Positions 1 through 4,676 of a stretch of DNA of 8,604 bases are shown piece by piece. Under the pieces are notes generated by a model, which ran no database searches, was not told the origin of the DNA, and saw only the letters and a list, made by a program, of their open reading frames with translations. The position numbers and the translations under genes were made by a program. The first letter of the stretch is position 1. Each line of letters opens with the position of its first letter. The stretch is from contig CALVVP010000063.1 in the NCBI GenBank assembly GCA_944363895.1, forward strand, positions 1 through 8,604, read 5' to 3'. This stretch comes from an uncultured Bacilli bacterium. Lineage in GTDB: Bacteria; Bacillota_I; Bacilli_A; RF39; UBA660.

Positions 1-1
1 A

Positions 2-1450
2 GAAGATATCGGGAAATTATTTACTAAATTTCAAAGAGTTGATGAAGATCGTAACACTACTGTTGAGGGAACTGGTTTAGGTTTAGCAATCACTAAACAA
101 TTAGTCGATATGATGAATGGTAAAATACTTGTTAATAGTGTGTATAATGAAGGTTCAGAATTTAAAGTGGCAATTGACCAAAGATTATCTAAAGAGAAAA
201 TCGAAGAAGAAAAAGAGGAAGTTGATGAATTTAATTTAGATTTAACTAATAAAAAAATCTTAATTGTCGATGATAATAAATTAAATTTAAAAGTTGCCCA
301 AAAATTATTAGTTAAATATAATCCTATTATCACCACTGCCGAAAGTGGGATGGAATGTTTAAATTTAATTAATAGTGGGCATCGCTATGATTTAATTTTA
401 TTGGATGATATGATGCCGAAAATGCGGGGAACAGAAGTATTAATGCGATTAAAGAAAATAGAAAATTTTAATACTCCAGTTATTGCTTTAACAGCTAATG
501 CGATAAATGGAATGAAAGAGCAATATTTAAAAGATGGTTTTGATGATTATTTAGCGAAACCAATTGAAAAACCAGAATTATATCGAATTTTAAGAAAATA
601 TATTACTAGTGATAAGGTAGTCAATGAAGAATCACCAAAAGAAGCTCAAAATACCGTATCTCAAAATACAATACTACAAAATGAAATTAAAGAAATTGGT
701 ATTAGTTTTAAAGATTATAGTGATAAAAAAGTTTTGATTGTCGATGATAATAAAGTCAACATTACCATTGCTATTAATTTTTTAAAACCATATAATTTTA
801 TAATTGAATCTTGTTTAAGTGGAATGGAATGTTTAAATTTAATTAATAGTGGTAAAACATATGATTTAATGTTTGTCGATATCATGATGCCTGAAATGGA
901 TGGAGTTGAATTATTAAATAAATTAAAGTTATTTCCTAATTTTAAAACACCCGTTATCGCTTTAACAGCTGATGCCGTCGAAGGCGCTAAAGAGAAATAT
1001 TTAAGTTGTGGTTTTGATGGTTATATTGCTAAACCAATCGATAAAAACGAATTAAATAATCTTATCAATAAATTTTTAAATACGAATACTACTAAAAGAA
1101 ATATTGATTATTTAAAAGAAAATGAGGTTGACATTGATAAGTCTTTAGAATTGTTAGGAGATATTAATACTTATAATGATTTAGTTAAAGAATTTATAGG
1201 AACAATTAAAGATAAAATTAATGATTTAAACCGTTATAAAAATCAAAACGATCTAGCTAATTATGCTATTTTAGTTCATTCATTAAAAAGTGATAGTAGA
1301 TATTTAGGTTTTAATAGGTTAGCGGATATTGCTTTACAGCACGAATTAAAAAGTAAAGAAAATGATATAACTTATATTCAAAATAATTTTAATTTATTAT
1401 TAAATGAAGTAAAAAAAATTATCGATATAATGAATCAATATATGAATTAA
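2..1450 (+). CDS. Hybrid sensor histidine kinase, C-terminal part (HATPase tail, REC-REC-HPt), 5' partial
   Basis: The reading frame is open from the first bases and continues for 482 codons to TAA at 1448-1450, so the gene starts upstream of the window. The visible part begins in the kinase ATPase domain: an F-box-like LFTKFQ at residues 6-11 and the G box GTGLGLAI at 23-30. Two receiver domains follow. REC1 has the acidic pair DD at 90-91, phospho-acceptor Asp135 (LLD-D-MMP), Thr164 and Lys186. REC2 has DD at 248-249, Asp293 (VDIMMPEMDG), Thr323 and Lys344. An HPt domain ends the protein with His426 in the HSLKS motif. This order is that of a phosphorelay kinase passing phosphate from REC to HPt to a separate response regulator, not seen here. 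The N-terminal sensor is outside the window. The two RECs share a 35-nt stretch at 34/35 identity, suggesting internal duplication. The last 48 residues lie in the long direct repeat. The next intact gene with which it shares that repeat is the ABC exporter, so it may sense the exporter's substrate; this is inference. Confidence 0.93.
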   Translation, partial: EDIGKLFTKFQRVDEDRNTTVEGTGLGLAITKQLVDMMNGKILVNSVYNEGSEFKVAIDQRLSKEKIEEEKEEVDEFNLDLTNKKILIVDDNKLNLKVAQKLLVKYNPIITTAESGMECLNLINSGHRYDLILLDDMMPKMRGTEVLMRLKKIENFNTPVIALTANAINGMKEQYLKDGFDDYLAKPIEKPELYRILRKYITSDKVVNEESPKEAQNTVSQNTILQNEIKEIGISFKDYSDKKVLIVDDNKVNITIAINFLKPYNFIIESCLSGMECLNLINSGKTYDLMFVDIMMPEMDGVELLNKLKLFPNFKTPVIALTADAVEGAKEKYLSCGFDGYIAKPIDKNELNNLINKFLNTNTTKRNIDYLKENEVDIDKSLELLGDINTYNDLVKEFIGTIKDKINDLNRYKNQNDLANYAILVHSLKSDSRYLGFNRLADIALQHELKSKENDITYIQNNFNLLLNEVKKIIDIMNQYMN

Positions 1451-1471
1451 GTCTTAATGGCTTAATTTTTT
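1445..1471 (+). terminator. Weak intrinsic terminator at the end of the kinase gene
   Basis: AATTAAG (1445-1451) can pair with CTTAATT (1461-1467) around a 9-nt loop, followed by a run of T to 1471. The 5' arm overlaps the kinase stop codon. The stem is nearly all A-T, so it is weak. A second hairpin-capable palindrome at 1475-1491 follows directly and also precedes a short T run. Confidence 0.4.
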
Positions 1472-1474
1472 AAA

Positions 1475-1519
1475 CTGACTTAATAAGTCAGAACATTTTT
1501 AATTATTTTATGTTATGAT
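1475..1519 (+). promoter_or_regulatory. Duplicate of the HTH-ABC promoter with palindromic operator candidate
   Basis: The palindrome CTGACTTA-A-TAAGTCAG (1475-1491) has perfect 8-bp arms. A TATGAT -10 hexamer (1514-1519) follows, with only a weak -35 (around AGAACA at 1490-1495), as expected of a regulated promoter. It is the same arrangement as in front of the intact HTH-ABC gene at 4614-4658, because it lies in the direct repeat. Here it would drive the truncated HTH start and then read into the inserted block. Confidence 0.5.
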
Positions 1520-1537
1520 TTAGTTAAGGAGGAATTT

Positions 1538-1662
1538 ATGGATCAGATTAAAATGGGAAAATTTATTAAAGAATTATGTCAAGAAAAAGGTCTTACCCAA
1601 AAAAGAAATCGGCGATAAGTTAAATATAACAGATAACTCTATTTCTAAATGGGAAAGAGGAA
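1538..1662 (+). pseudogene. Truncated, frameshifted 5' copy of the HTH-ABC ATPase gene
   Basis: The strong AAGGAGG site and ATG at 1538 match the start of the intact gene at 4677. The frame begins MDQIKMGKFIKEL, then one extra A in the run after CTTACCC (around 1599-1604) shifts it to a TAA at 1616-1618, giving only 26 codons. Even with the shift repaired, homology ends inside the HTH domain after the WERG codons at 1662, and the frame would stop at TAA 1669. The Arg codon CGT of the intact copy is TGT (Cys) here. No ATPase part remains. This is a by-product of the event that placed the 2.78-kb block between kinase and exporter. Confidence 0.9.
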
Positions 1663-1669
1663 ATTCATA

Positions 1670-1807
1670 ATGCAAATGACGCAAAATAAAAAAACACAAG
1701 ATTTGTTTTATTTTAAAGGGAAATTTGAAGGTAAACATATTGAATTAAAATCATTAGAAACATTTAAAAAAATATGCAAAAATACGATTTTATTATTGAC
1801 TTTTTAA
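1670..1807 (+). CDS. 45-codon ORF of unknown function at the insert's left edge
   Basis: ATG at 1670 is preceded by AGAGGA (1656-1661), a plausible ribosome binding site that belongs to the repeat, where it encodes the end of the WERG motif of the HTH domain. The 45-residue product is basic, begins MQMTQNKKTQDLFYFKGKF and ends in a short hydrophobic stretch (TILLLTF). It resembles no family I recognise. It may be a remnant of a longer gene cut by the insertion, or a chance frame in AT-rich DNA. If real, it would be transcribed from the duplicated exporter promoter at 1475-1519. The next promoter candidate starts inside its 3' end. Confidence 0.3.
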   Translation: MQMTQNKKTQDLFYFKGKFEGKHIELKSLETFKKICKNTILLLTF

Positions 1808-1824
1808 AATAAAAATGTTAATGT
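1796..1824 (+). promoter_or_regulatory. Candidate promoter for the structured leader RNA
   Basis: TTGACT (1796-1801) is a good -35. A 17-nt spacer leads to TAATGT (1819-1824), a poor -10; TATAGA at 1824-1829 is a better hexamer but the spacing of 22 is too long. Initiation would fall near 1831, directly at the 5' arm of the hairpin that starts at 1834. Confidence 0.35.
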
Positions 1825-1833
1825 ATAGAGCTA

Positions 1834-1936
1834 AGAGGAACAATATGTAATAATTATTATATGTTTATAAGCACAAATTTCACATAATAATTGTTCCTTT
1901 GCCAACTGTAAAGGTGGTGGTTGAAAACATTTTTAC
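1834..1936 (+). ncRNA. Structured leader RNA candidate upstream of the cargo operon
   Basis: AGAGGAACAAT (about 1834-1844) pairs with ATTGTTCCTTT (1890-1900), a stem of about 11 bp including one G-U pair. An inner helix can form between TTATTATATG and CACATAATAA. The 3' arm's CCTTT (1896-1900) can instead pair with AAAGG (1910-1914), so the two helices exclude each other. Further weak pairings are CAAC 1903-1906 with GTTG 1920-1923 and GTAAA 1908-1912 with TTTAC 1932-1936. A ribosome site followed by a start-stop ATGTAA (1845-1850) sits in the first arm. The shape is that of a regulatory leader for the gene at 1986. I recognise no known riboswitch or antitoxin RNA class. Confidence 0.35.
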
Positions 1937-1958
1937 TTTATTATATTAAATTTAATAT
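1921..1958 (+). promoter_or_regulatory. Second promoter candidate with AT palindrome before the acidic-protein gene
   Basis: TTGAAA (1921-1926) is followed after 17 nt by TATTAA (1944-1949). A perfect 16-bp AT-only palindrome ATATTAAATTTAATAT (1943-1958) covers the -10. It could be an operator, but palindromes of this kind are not rare in DNA this AT-rich. The gene at 1986 has a GGGAG ribosome site at 1971-1975. Confidence 0.3.
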
Positions 1959-1985
1959 TATATTTTTTTAGGGAGAGTGATATTT

Positions 1986-2348
1986 ATGGCTAGAAAAAGT
2001 TTATCAGACTTTAATTATGACTATCAAGCATATGCTGATTATTTAGAATCACCAGAATGTGCAAATGACGATGGTTATGATACATATGTAGATCATAAAG
2101 GTAATATTTATGAATCTGACGATTGGACAAAAGGTCACGGACATAAAAATGTTAATAACGGTTATGACCGTGATAAAAATGATAGTAGAAGTAAAGGTAG
2201 AGGTTGGAAAAACCCTTGGTTAAAATATGCAGAAAAATTAAACTTAACATCGGAAGAAGTTGAATTTTTAGAGGTATTATTTAATTATAAGCAAAATAAT
2301 CAAACTATTGAATTTGAAGAAAACAAACCGTTATCAAAAAGAAGATAA
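1986..2348 (+). CDS. Small acidic hydrophilic protein, unknown function
   Basis: The chosen start is ATG 1986, because GGGAG at 1971-1975 sits about 10 nt upstream; an in-frame GTG at 1977 would lie too close to it. The product has 120 residues with no signal peptide or membrane segment. The first half is rich in Asp, Tyr and Asn (FNYDYQAYADYLES, then DDGYDTYVDHKGNIYESDDW). A glycine/basic middle follows (KGHGHKN, SRSKGRGWKNPW). The C-terminal third looks helical (LKYAEKLNLTSEEVEFLEVLF) and ends in a basic tail. I do not recognise the family. It is the first gene of the insert's forward cluster, 36 nt before the HExxH protein, so the two are probably cotranscribed. The structured leader upstream may control it. 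A partner or adaptor role for the next protein is possible but unsupported beyond adjacency. Confidence 0.75.
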   Translation: MARKSLSDFNYDYQAYADYLESPECANDDGYDTYVDHKGNIYESDDWTKGHGHKNVNNGYDRDKNDSRSKGRGWKNPWLKYAEKLNLTSEEVEFLEVLFNYKQNNQTIEFEENKPLSKRR

Positions 2349-2384
2349 TTTCAAATTAAAATAATAAAGTAAGAATAAATTTAT

Positions 2385-3176
2385 ATGGAAAATATTTTGA
2401 AAATCATTTATGATAAAACAGTTAATAATCAGATTTTGGATTTAAAAGATATTGAAAAAATCTTAGAATTGCTAGTAATTGATAAATGTTTAAATGATTA
2501 TATTTTAAATATAAATGTTCAACATATAAGAAGCAATAATCTTGCTTCTTATTCCAACTATACTAAAAATATCACAGTTTATATTGAAAAAGTTGAACAA
2601 ATGGTAAAGGACATCGAAAAAAATATTTTAATTAGTAACGATTTTGAAATCCTATTATATAAAAATTTATCTATTTTACAAGTTTTATTTCACGAAGTAG
2701 AACACGCAAATCAACAAAAAATTGCATATAATGAAAATAGTTTAGAGGCCTTTATAATTAGGTTATCTTATTTAGTAAAAAATTGTTATACTGAAGAATT
2801 ATATGAATATTGTCCCGAAGAAAGATTAGCAGAAATAAAATCTTTTGAGGAAATAATTACATTAATAGGCTATCTAAATAATAACTTATCAATATTACCT
2901 GAAATATTATATACCGAACAATTAAAAAGATTATTAAGAGGATATCATTATAGTAATGCATTTATTAATGTACCTATAATTGATTATTTTACTCTTGGAA
3001 ATAAGAGTGAACTATTAAATGCCTTTGATTTTTCGGACAATATACAAAGTCAATATACTTTAACTGAGCGATTTAGATATGGATTTCCTATTTCTATTGG
3101 AGAATATGGTACTTCTATGAAAAAACTTATATTATCTTTAAATAAAAATTTTAATAATCGAATAAATATTAAATAA
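2385..3176 (+). CDS. Putative zinc metallopeptidase-like protein (HExxH)
   Basis: This 263-residue cytosolic protein has a clear HEVEH motif at residues 103-107 (LFHEVEHANQQ), the gluzincin-style zinc site in which two His bind the metal and Glu104 is the catalytic base. A likely third ligand is among the glutamates of the PEERLAEIKS segment (residues 144-152). A conserved-looking ERFRYGFPIS motif follows at 229-238. I recall similar HExxH/ERLAE proteins as hypothetical genes in Bacillota accessory DNA, but cannot name a family, and it lacks the typical N-terminal features of ImmA/IrrE. The start is ATG 2385; there is no good ribosome site, only purines in AAGTAAGAA, so translation may depend on the preceding gene. 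ImmA-like peptidases cleave HTH repressors in mobile elements, and an HTH frame lies 0.4 kb downstream, but nothing shows that they interact. Confidence 0.8.
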   Translation: MENILKIIYDKTVNNQILDLKDIEKILELLVIDKCLNDYILNINVQHIRSNNLASYSNYTKNITVYIEKVEQMVKDIEKNILISNDFEILLYKNLSILQVLFHEVEHANQQKIAYNENSLEAFIIRLSYLVKNCYTEELYEYCPEERLAEIKSFEEIITLIGYLNNNLSILPEILYTEQLKRLLRGYHYSNAFINVPIIDYFTLGNKSELLNAFDFSDNIQSQYTLTERFRYGFPISIGEYGTSMKKLILSLNKNFNNRINIK

Positions 3177-3180
3177 AATA

Positions 3181-3204
3181 TGATATACTTAACATAGTTA
3201 GGAG
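3181..3204 (+). promoter_or_regulatory. Extended -10 promoter and ribosome site for the next small gene
   Basis: TGATATACT (3181-3189) is an extended -10 (TGn plus TATACT) with no good -35. AGGAG (3200-3204) follows. This gives the next gene its own promoter in the 37-nt gap. The ribosome site directly abuts TTG 3205, so the better-spaced TTG 3214 is the preferred start. Confidence 0.45.
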
Positions 3205-3213
3205 TTGATTTTT

Positions 3214-3531
3214 TTGGTAGTAAATATAAAGGATCTACAACATAATAATTCTGGAAAAGATTATGAAAATGGTTATAGAATAGTCTATTTTTATAATGAT
3301 AAATACACAGTCGGAGAATATTGCAAAACAGTTGAAGGTTTTATGATAGGATTTGCAAAGTGTGATCCGATTATAGATGATGACGATATTCCCAAATTCA
3401 TTTCAACTGAAGATTTACTTAATAGATATTTAGAAGAAGTTAAAGATGTTTTAGGTGTAGCCATTTATGATGTAAATGGGGAATGTATTGATAAAATTTA
3501 TAAACAAGATATGAAACATTTCTTAAAATAA
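3214..3531 (+). CDS. Small acidic protein of unknown function, TTG start
   Basis: With TTG 3214 as start, 9 nt after AGGAG, the product has 105 residues; TTG 3205 would add three residues but abuts the ribosome site. There is no signal peptide or membrane segment. The sequence alternates short beta-like strands (YRIVYFYNDKYTVGEY, GFMIGFAKC, GVAIYDVNGECIDKIY) with an acidic patch (DPIIDDDDIPKF) and a helix (STEDLLNRYLEEVKDVL). I recognise no family. It is the last gene of the forward cluster and is closed by a strong terminator. Its own promoter suggests it can be expressed apart from the HExxH gene, as an immunity or regulatory gene might be, but that is speculation. Confidence 0.7.
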   Translation: MVVNIKDLQHNNSGKDYENGYRIVYFYNDKYTVGEYCKTVEGFMIGFAKCDPIIDDDDIPKFISTEDLLNRYLEEVKDVLGVAIYDVNGECIDKIYKQDMKHFLK

Positions 3532-3532
3532 T

Positions 3533-3565
3533 AAAAATAGGGTTCGACTTTGAACTCTATTTTTT
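3533..3565. terminator. Strong bidirectional intrinsic terminator
   Basis: AAAAATAGGGTTC (3533-3545) pairs with GAACTCTATTTTT (3552-3564) around the 6-nt loop GACTTT: about 13 bp with a single G-U pair, followed by T and flanked by A-runs, so it can act on both strands. It ends the forward cluster and also the convergent HTH frame, whose stop is at 3574-3576. Confidence 0.85.
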
Positions 3566-3573
3566 ATATAAGG

Positions 3574-3804
3574 TTATTTTCTACCACATAACCAATCAAG
3601 TGAAATATTATATTTATTAACTATTTGTAATGCAAATGCAGTTAATAATGTTGTTTTTCCACTCTCATAGGCACTAATTGTTGATTGAGTTGTATTAAGG
3701 AATTTGGCTAATTCTTCTTGTGTGATTCCATTGTTTTTTCTAAGCTCTTTCAATCTTTTCCCAATTATTTCATTATTAAATCTATATTTTTTTTGACTAA
3801 ACGA
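3574..3804 (-). pseudogene. Cro/CI-type HTH regulator frame lacking a usable start
   Basis: The minus strand from 3804 down to TAA at 3576-3574 encodes a clear Xre-family helix-turn-helix: IIGKRLKELRKNNGITQEEL, then AKFLNTTQSTISAYESGK and an ending ISLDWLCGRK typical of phage and mobile-element repressors. Frame and motif are convincing, but no ATG, GTG or TTG precedes the domain in frame; the first TTG (3753) falls inside helix 1. The frame opens after a TAA at 3807-3805. An upstream frame with a TTG start (EL-IKDIFLNRLVKK) runs into the same region and would join by a one-base slip in an 8-A tract (about 3787-3794), so a frameshift is the likely cause. The protein also ends early compared with typical repressors of over 100 residues. 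It may be a decayed regulator of the insert, or it may start at a non-standard codon. Confidence 0.7.
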
Positions 3805-3820
3805 TTAAGAAAAATATCTT
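3793..3820 (+). promoter_or_regulatory. Promoter for the small membrane-protein genes
   Basis: TTGACT (3793-3798), a 16-nt spacer and TATCTT (3815-3820) form a reasonable sigma-A-type promoter reading toward the gene at 3857. It overlaps the 5' end of the divergent HTH frame, as expected if that regulator once controlled this promoter. Confidence 0.5.
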
Positions 3821-3856
3821 TTATCAATTCATTAATAAGTTATTTGGTAGTGTAAT

Positions 3857-4141
3857 ATGGTGGTTAGTGTGAACAAAGATGATATAGTTTTTTATCTAAT
3901 TTTATTAGTTATAGACATAATTTTGTTGTTAATATATGCAATATATATAATTATAGATGAAAGAAAAAAATGGAAAAAAAAAGAATTTTTCAAATATACA
4001 CTTCGTTATGAAGTAGATTACTTTTTATATTTTGATATGGTAAAAAAAATGAAGATAATTATATTTAAGAAAAAATTAGAATTATTTTGGTTGAATATTT
4101 TACTTCTATTTAGGAGGCTAATTTTATGGAAAAGGTATTAA
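3857..4141 (+). CDS. Small single-pass membrane protein, unknown function
   Basis: The 94-residue frame begins with ATG 3857; GTG 3869 with GGTGG just upstream is an alternative start. Residues about 11-33 form one strongly hydrophobic segment (LILLVIDIILLLIYAIYIII), followed by a lysine-rich stretch (DERKKWKKKEFF) that predicts a cytoplasmic C-terminus by the positive-inside rule. The last third (KKMKIIIFKKKLELFW and on) looks less protein-like. A one-base slip at the 8-A tract around 4040-4047 would give a short acidic ending (KKNEDNYI) and a stop instead, so the C-terminus may be frameshifted. It overlaps the next gene by 16 nt. No family recognised. Confidence 0.5.
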   Translation: MVVSVNKDDIVFYLILLVIDIILLLIYAIYIIIDERKKWKKKEFFKYTLRYEVDYFLYFDMVKKMKIIIFKKKLELFWLNILLLFRRLILWKRY

Positions 4142-4380
4142 TAATTCCAATAATATTCTTTTGTATAGGTTTGACAGGAATAGCTTTATTAATATTTTTT
4201 TTAAGGAAATATGATGATGGTCATAATTACGATAAAATAATTGCAATGATGCACGAACAGACAGAACAAAATTTAGATATATTATCAAAATATAATAAAG
4301 AGAAAGATGTAATTGAAACAAAAATAAGGGATAAAAAGAAAAAATTAGGAATGAATTTGGTAGATAAAAAAGAAAAGTAG
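4126..4380 (+). CDS. Small membrane-anchored protein with charged cytoplasmic tail, unknown function
   Basis: ATG 4126 has a textbook AGGAGG site (4111-4116) at 9-nt spacing. The 84-residue product has one N-terminal membrane segment (about residues 4-26, IPIIFFCIGLTGIALLIFFL). A hydrophilic, probably helical tail follows (IIAMMHEQTEQNLDILSKYNKEKDVIETKIRDKKKK), with coiled-coil character and a very basic end. The upstream gene also encodes a single-pass protein, so the two may work as a membrane pair. No cleavage site is evident, so it is probably an anchor rather than a secretion signal. The family is not recognised. It is the last gene of the insert, 64 nt before the right repeat. Confidence 0.7.
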   Translation: MEKVLIIPIIFFCIGLTGIALLIFFLRKYDDGHNYDKIIAMMHEQTEQNLDILSKYNKEKDVIETKIRDKKKKLGMNLVDKKEK

Positions 4381-4443
4381 TTTAGAAAGATAGCGAAAAT
4401 GAATATTAGAGCAGTGATAGAAAATAAAAGTGCATATATAGAA

Positions 4444-4589
4444 TAGGTTTTAATAGGTTAGCGGATATTGCTTTACAGCACGAATTAAAAAGTAAAGAAA
4501 ATGATATAACTTATATTCAAAATAATTTTAATCTATTATTAAATGAAGTAAAAAAAATTATCGATATAATAAATCAATATATGAATTAA
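4444..4589 (+). pseudogene. Orphan 3' fragment of the hybrid kinase gene (HPt C-terminus)
   Basis: The frame reads GFNRLADIALQHELKSKEND and on to the kinase's own stop at 4587-4589, matching the last ~48 codons of the full kinase. The phospho-accepting His of the HPt domain is upstream of the repeat edge and therefore absent. No start codon or ribosome site precedes it; a TAA at 4425-4427 closes the frame upstream. One Met codon of the intact copy is ATA here. It is a scar of the insertion or duplication. Confidence 0.9.
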
Positions 4590-4611
4590 GTCTTAATGGC
4601 TTAATTTTTTT
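4584..4611 (+). terminator. Weak intrinsic terminator, second copy
   Basis: AATTAAG (4584-4590) and CTTAATT (4600-4606) form a 7-bp AT stem followed by T to 4611. It is the repeat copy of the element at 1445-1471 and would limit read-through from the insert into the exporter operon. Confidence 0.4.
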
Positions 4612-4613
4612 AA

Positions 4614-4671
4614 CTGACTTAATAAGTCAGAACATTTTTAATTATTTTATGTTATGATTTAGTTAAGGAGG
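4614..4671 (+). promoter_or_regulatory. Promoter, palindromic operator and ribosome site of the ABC exporter operon
   Basis: CTGACTTA-A-TAAGTCAG (4614-4630) is a perfect 8-bp-arm palindrome just upstream of, and touching, a weak -35 (AGAACA, 4629-4634). TATGAT at 4653-4658 is the -10, and AAGGAGG (4665-4671) lies 5 nt before ATG 4677. The palindrome is a natural binding site for the Xre domain encoded by the first gene, so the operon may be autoregulated; this is inference. As RNA the palindrome could also act as a short hairpin. Confidence 0.55.
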
Positions 4672-4676
4672 AATTT

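Larger units (their letters stand above)
1305..1662 (+). repeat. Left copy of ~358-bp direct repeat
   Basis: This stretch recurs at 4444-4800. It covers the last ~48 codons of the kinase, the intergenic palindrome and promoter, and the first ~41 codons of the HTH-ABC gene. I count five substitutions and one single-base indel between the copies. Identity starts at TAGGTTTTAATAGG and stops just after GGGAAAGAGGAA. The left copy carries the extra A (six instead of five after CTTACCC) that breaks the ABC reading frame. Confidence 0.95.
1663..4443 (+). mobile_element. Inserted accessory block bracketed by direct repeats (mechanism unknown)
   Basis: The 2781 bp between the two direct repeats separates a kinase gene from an exporter gene whose shared junction sequence is present on both sides. 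Content: a 45-codon ORF, a structured leader, three forward genes, a terminator, a convergent HTH frame and two small membrane-protein genes. I see no transposase, integrase, terminal inverted repeats or short target duplication. The arrangement fits single-crossover integration of a circle that carried the 358-bp fragment, or duplication followed by replacement. A chimeric assembly over a repeat is an alternative, although the six differences between the repeats argue that both copies are real. Confidence 0.55.

Noticed and set aside
31..336. Minus-strand ORF of 101 codons
   Set aside because: It lies wholly opposite the kinase frame, is Ser/Leu-rich as expected of an antisense shadow of AT-rich coding DNA, and has no ribosome site or motif.
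1815..1850. 11-codon upstream ORF ending in ATGTAA
   Set aside because: It has no ribosome site and would lie largely upstream of the expected RNA start; only the start-stop ATGTAA is mentioned, as part of the leader.
1921..1971. TTG-start ORF of 16 codons after AAAGGTGG
   Set aside because: The spacing to the start is too short, and the same bases serve better as a -35 promoter element. It could be a tiny hydrophobic peptide, but I cannot support it.
4124..4321. Minus-strand ORF of 65 codons
   Set aside because: It is the antisense of the small membrane protein at 4126, which has a textbook AGGAGG site and better protein character.
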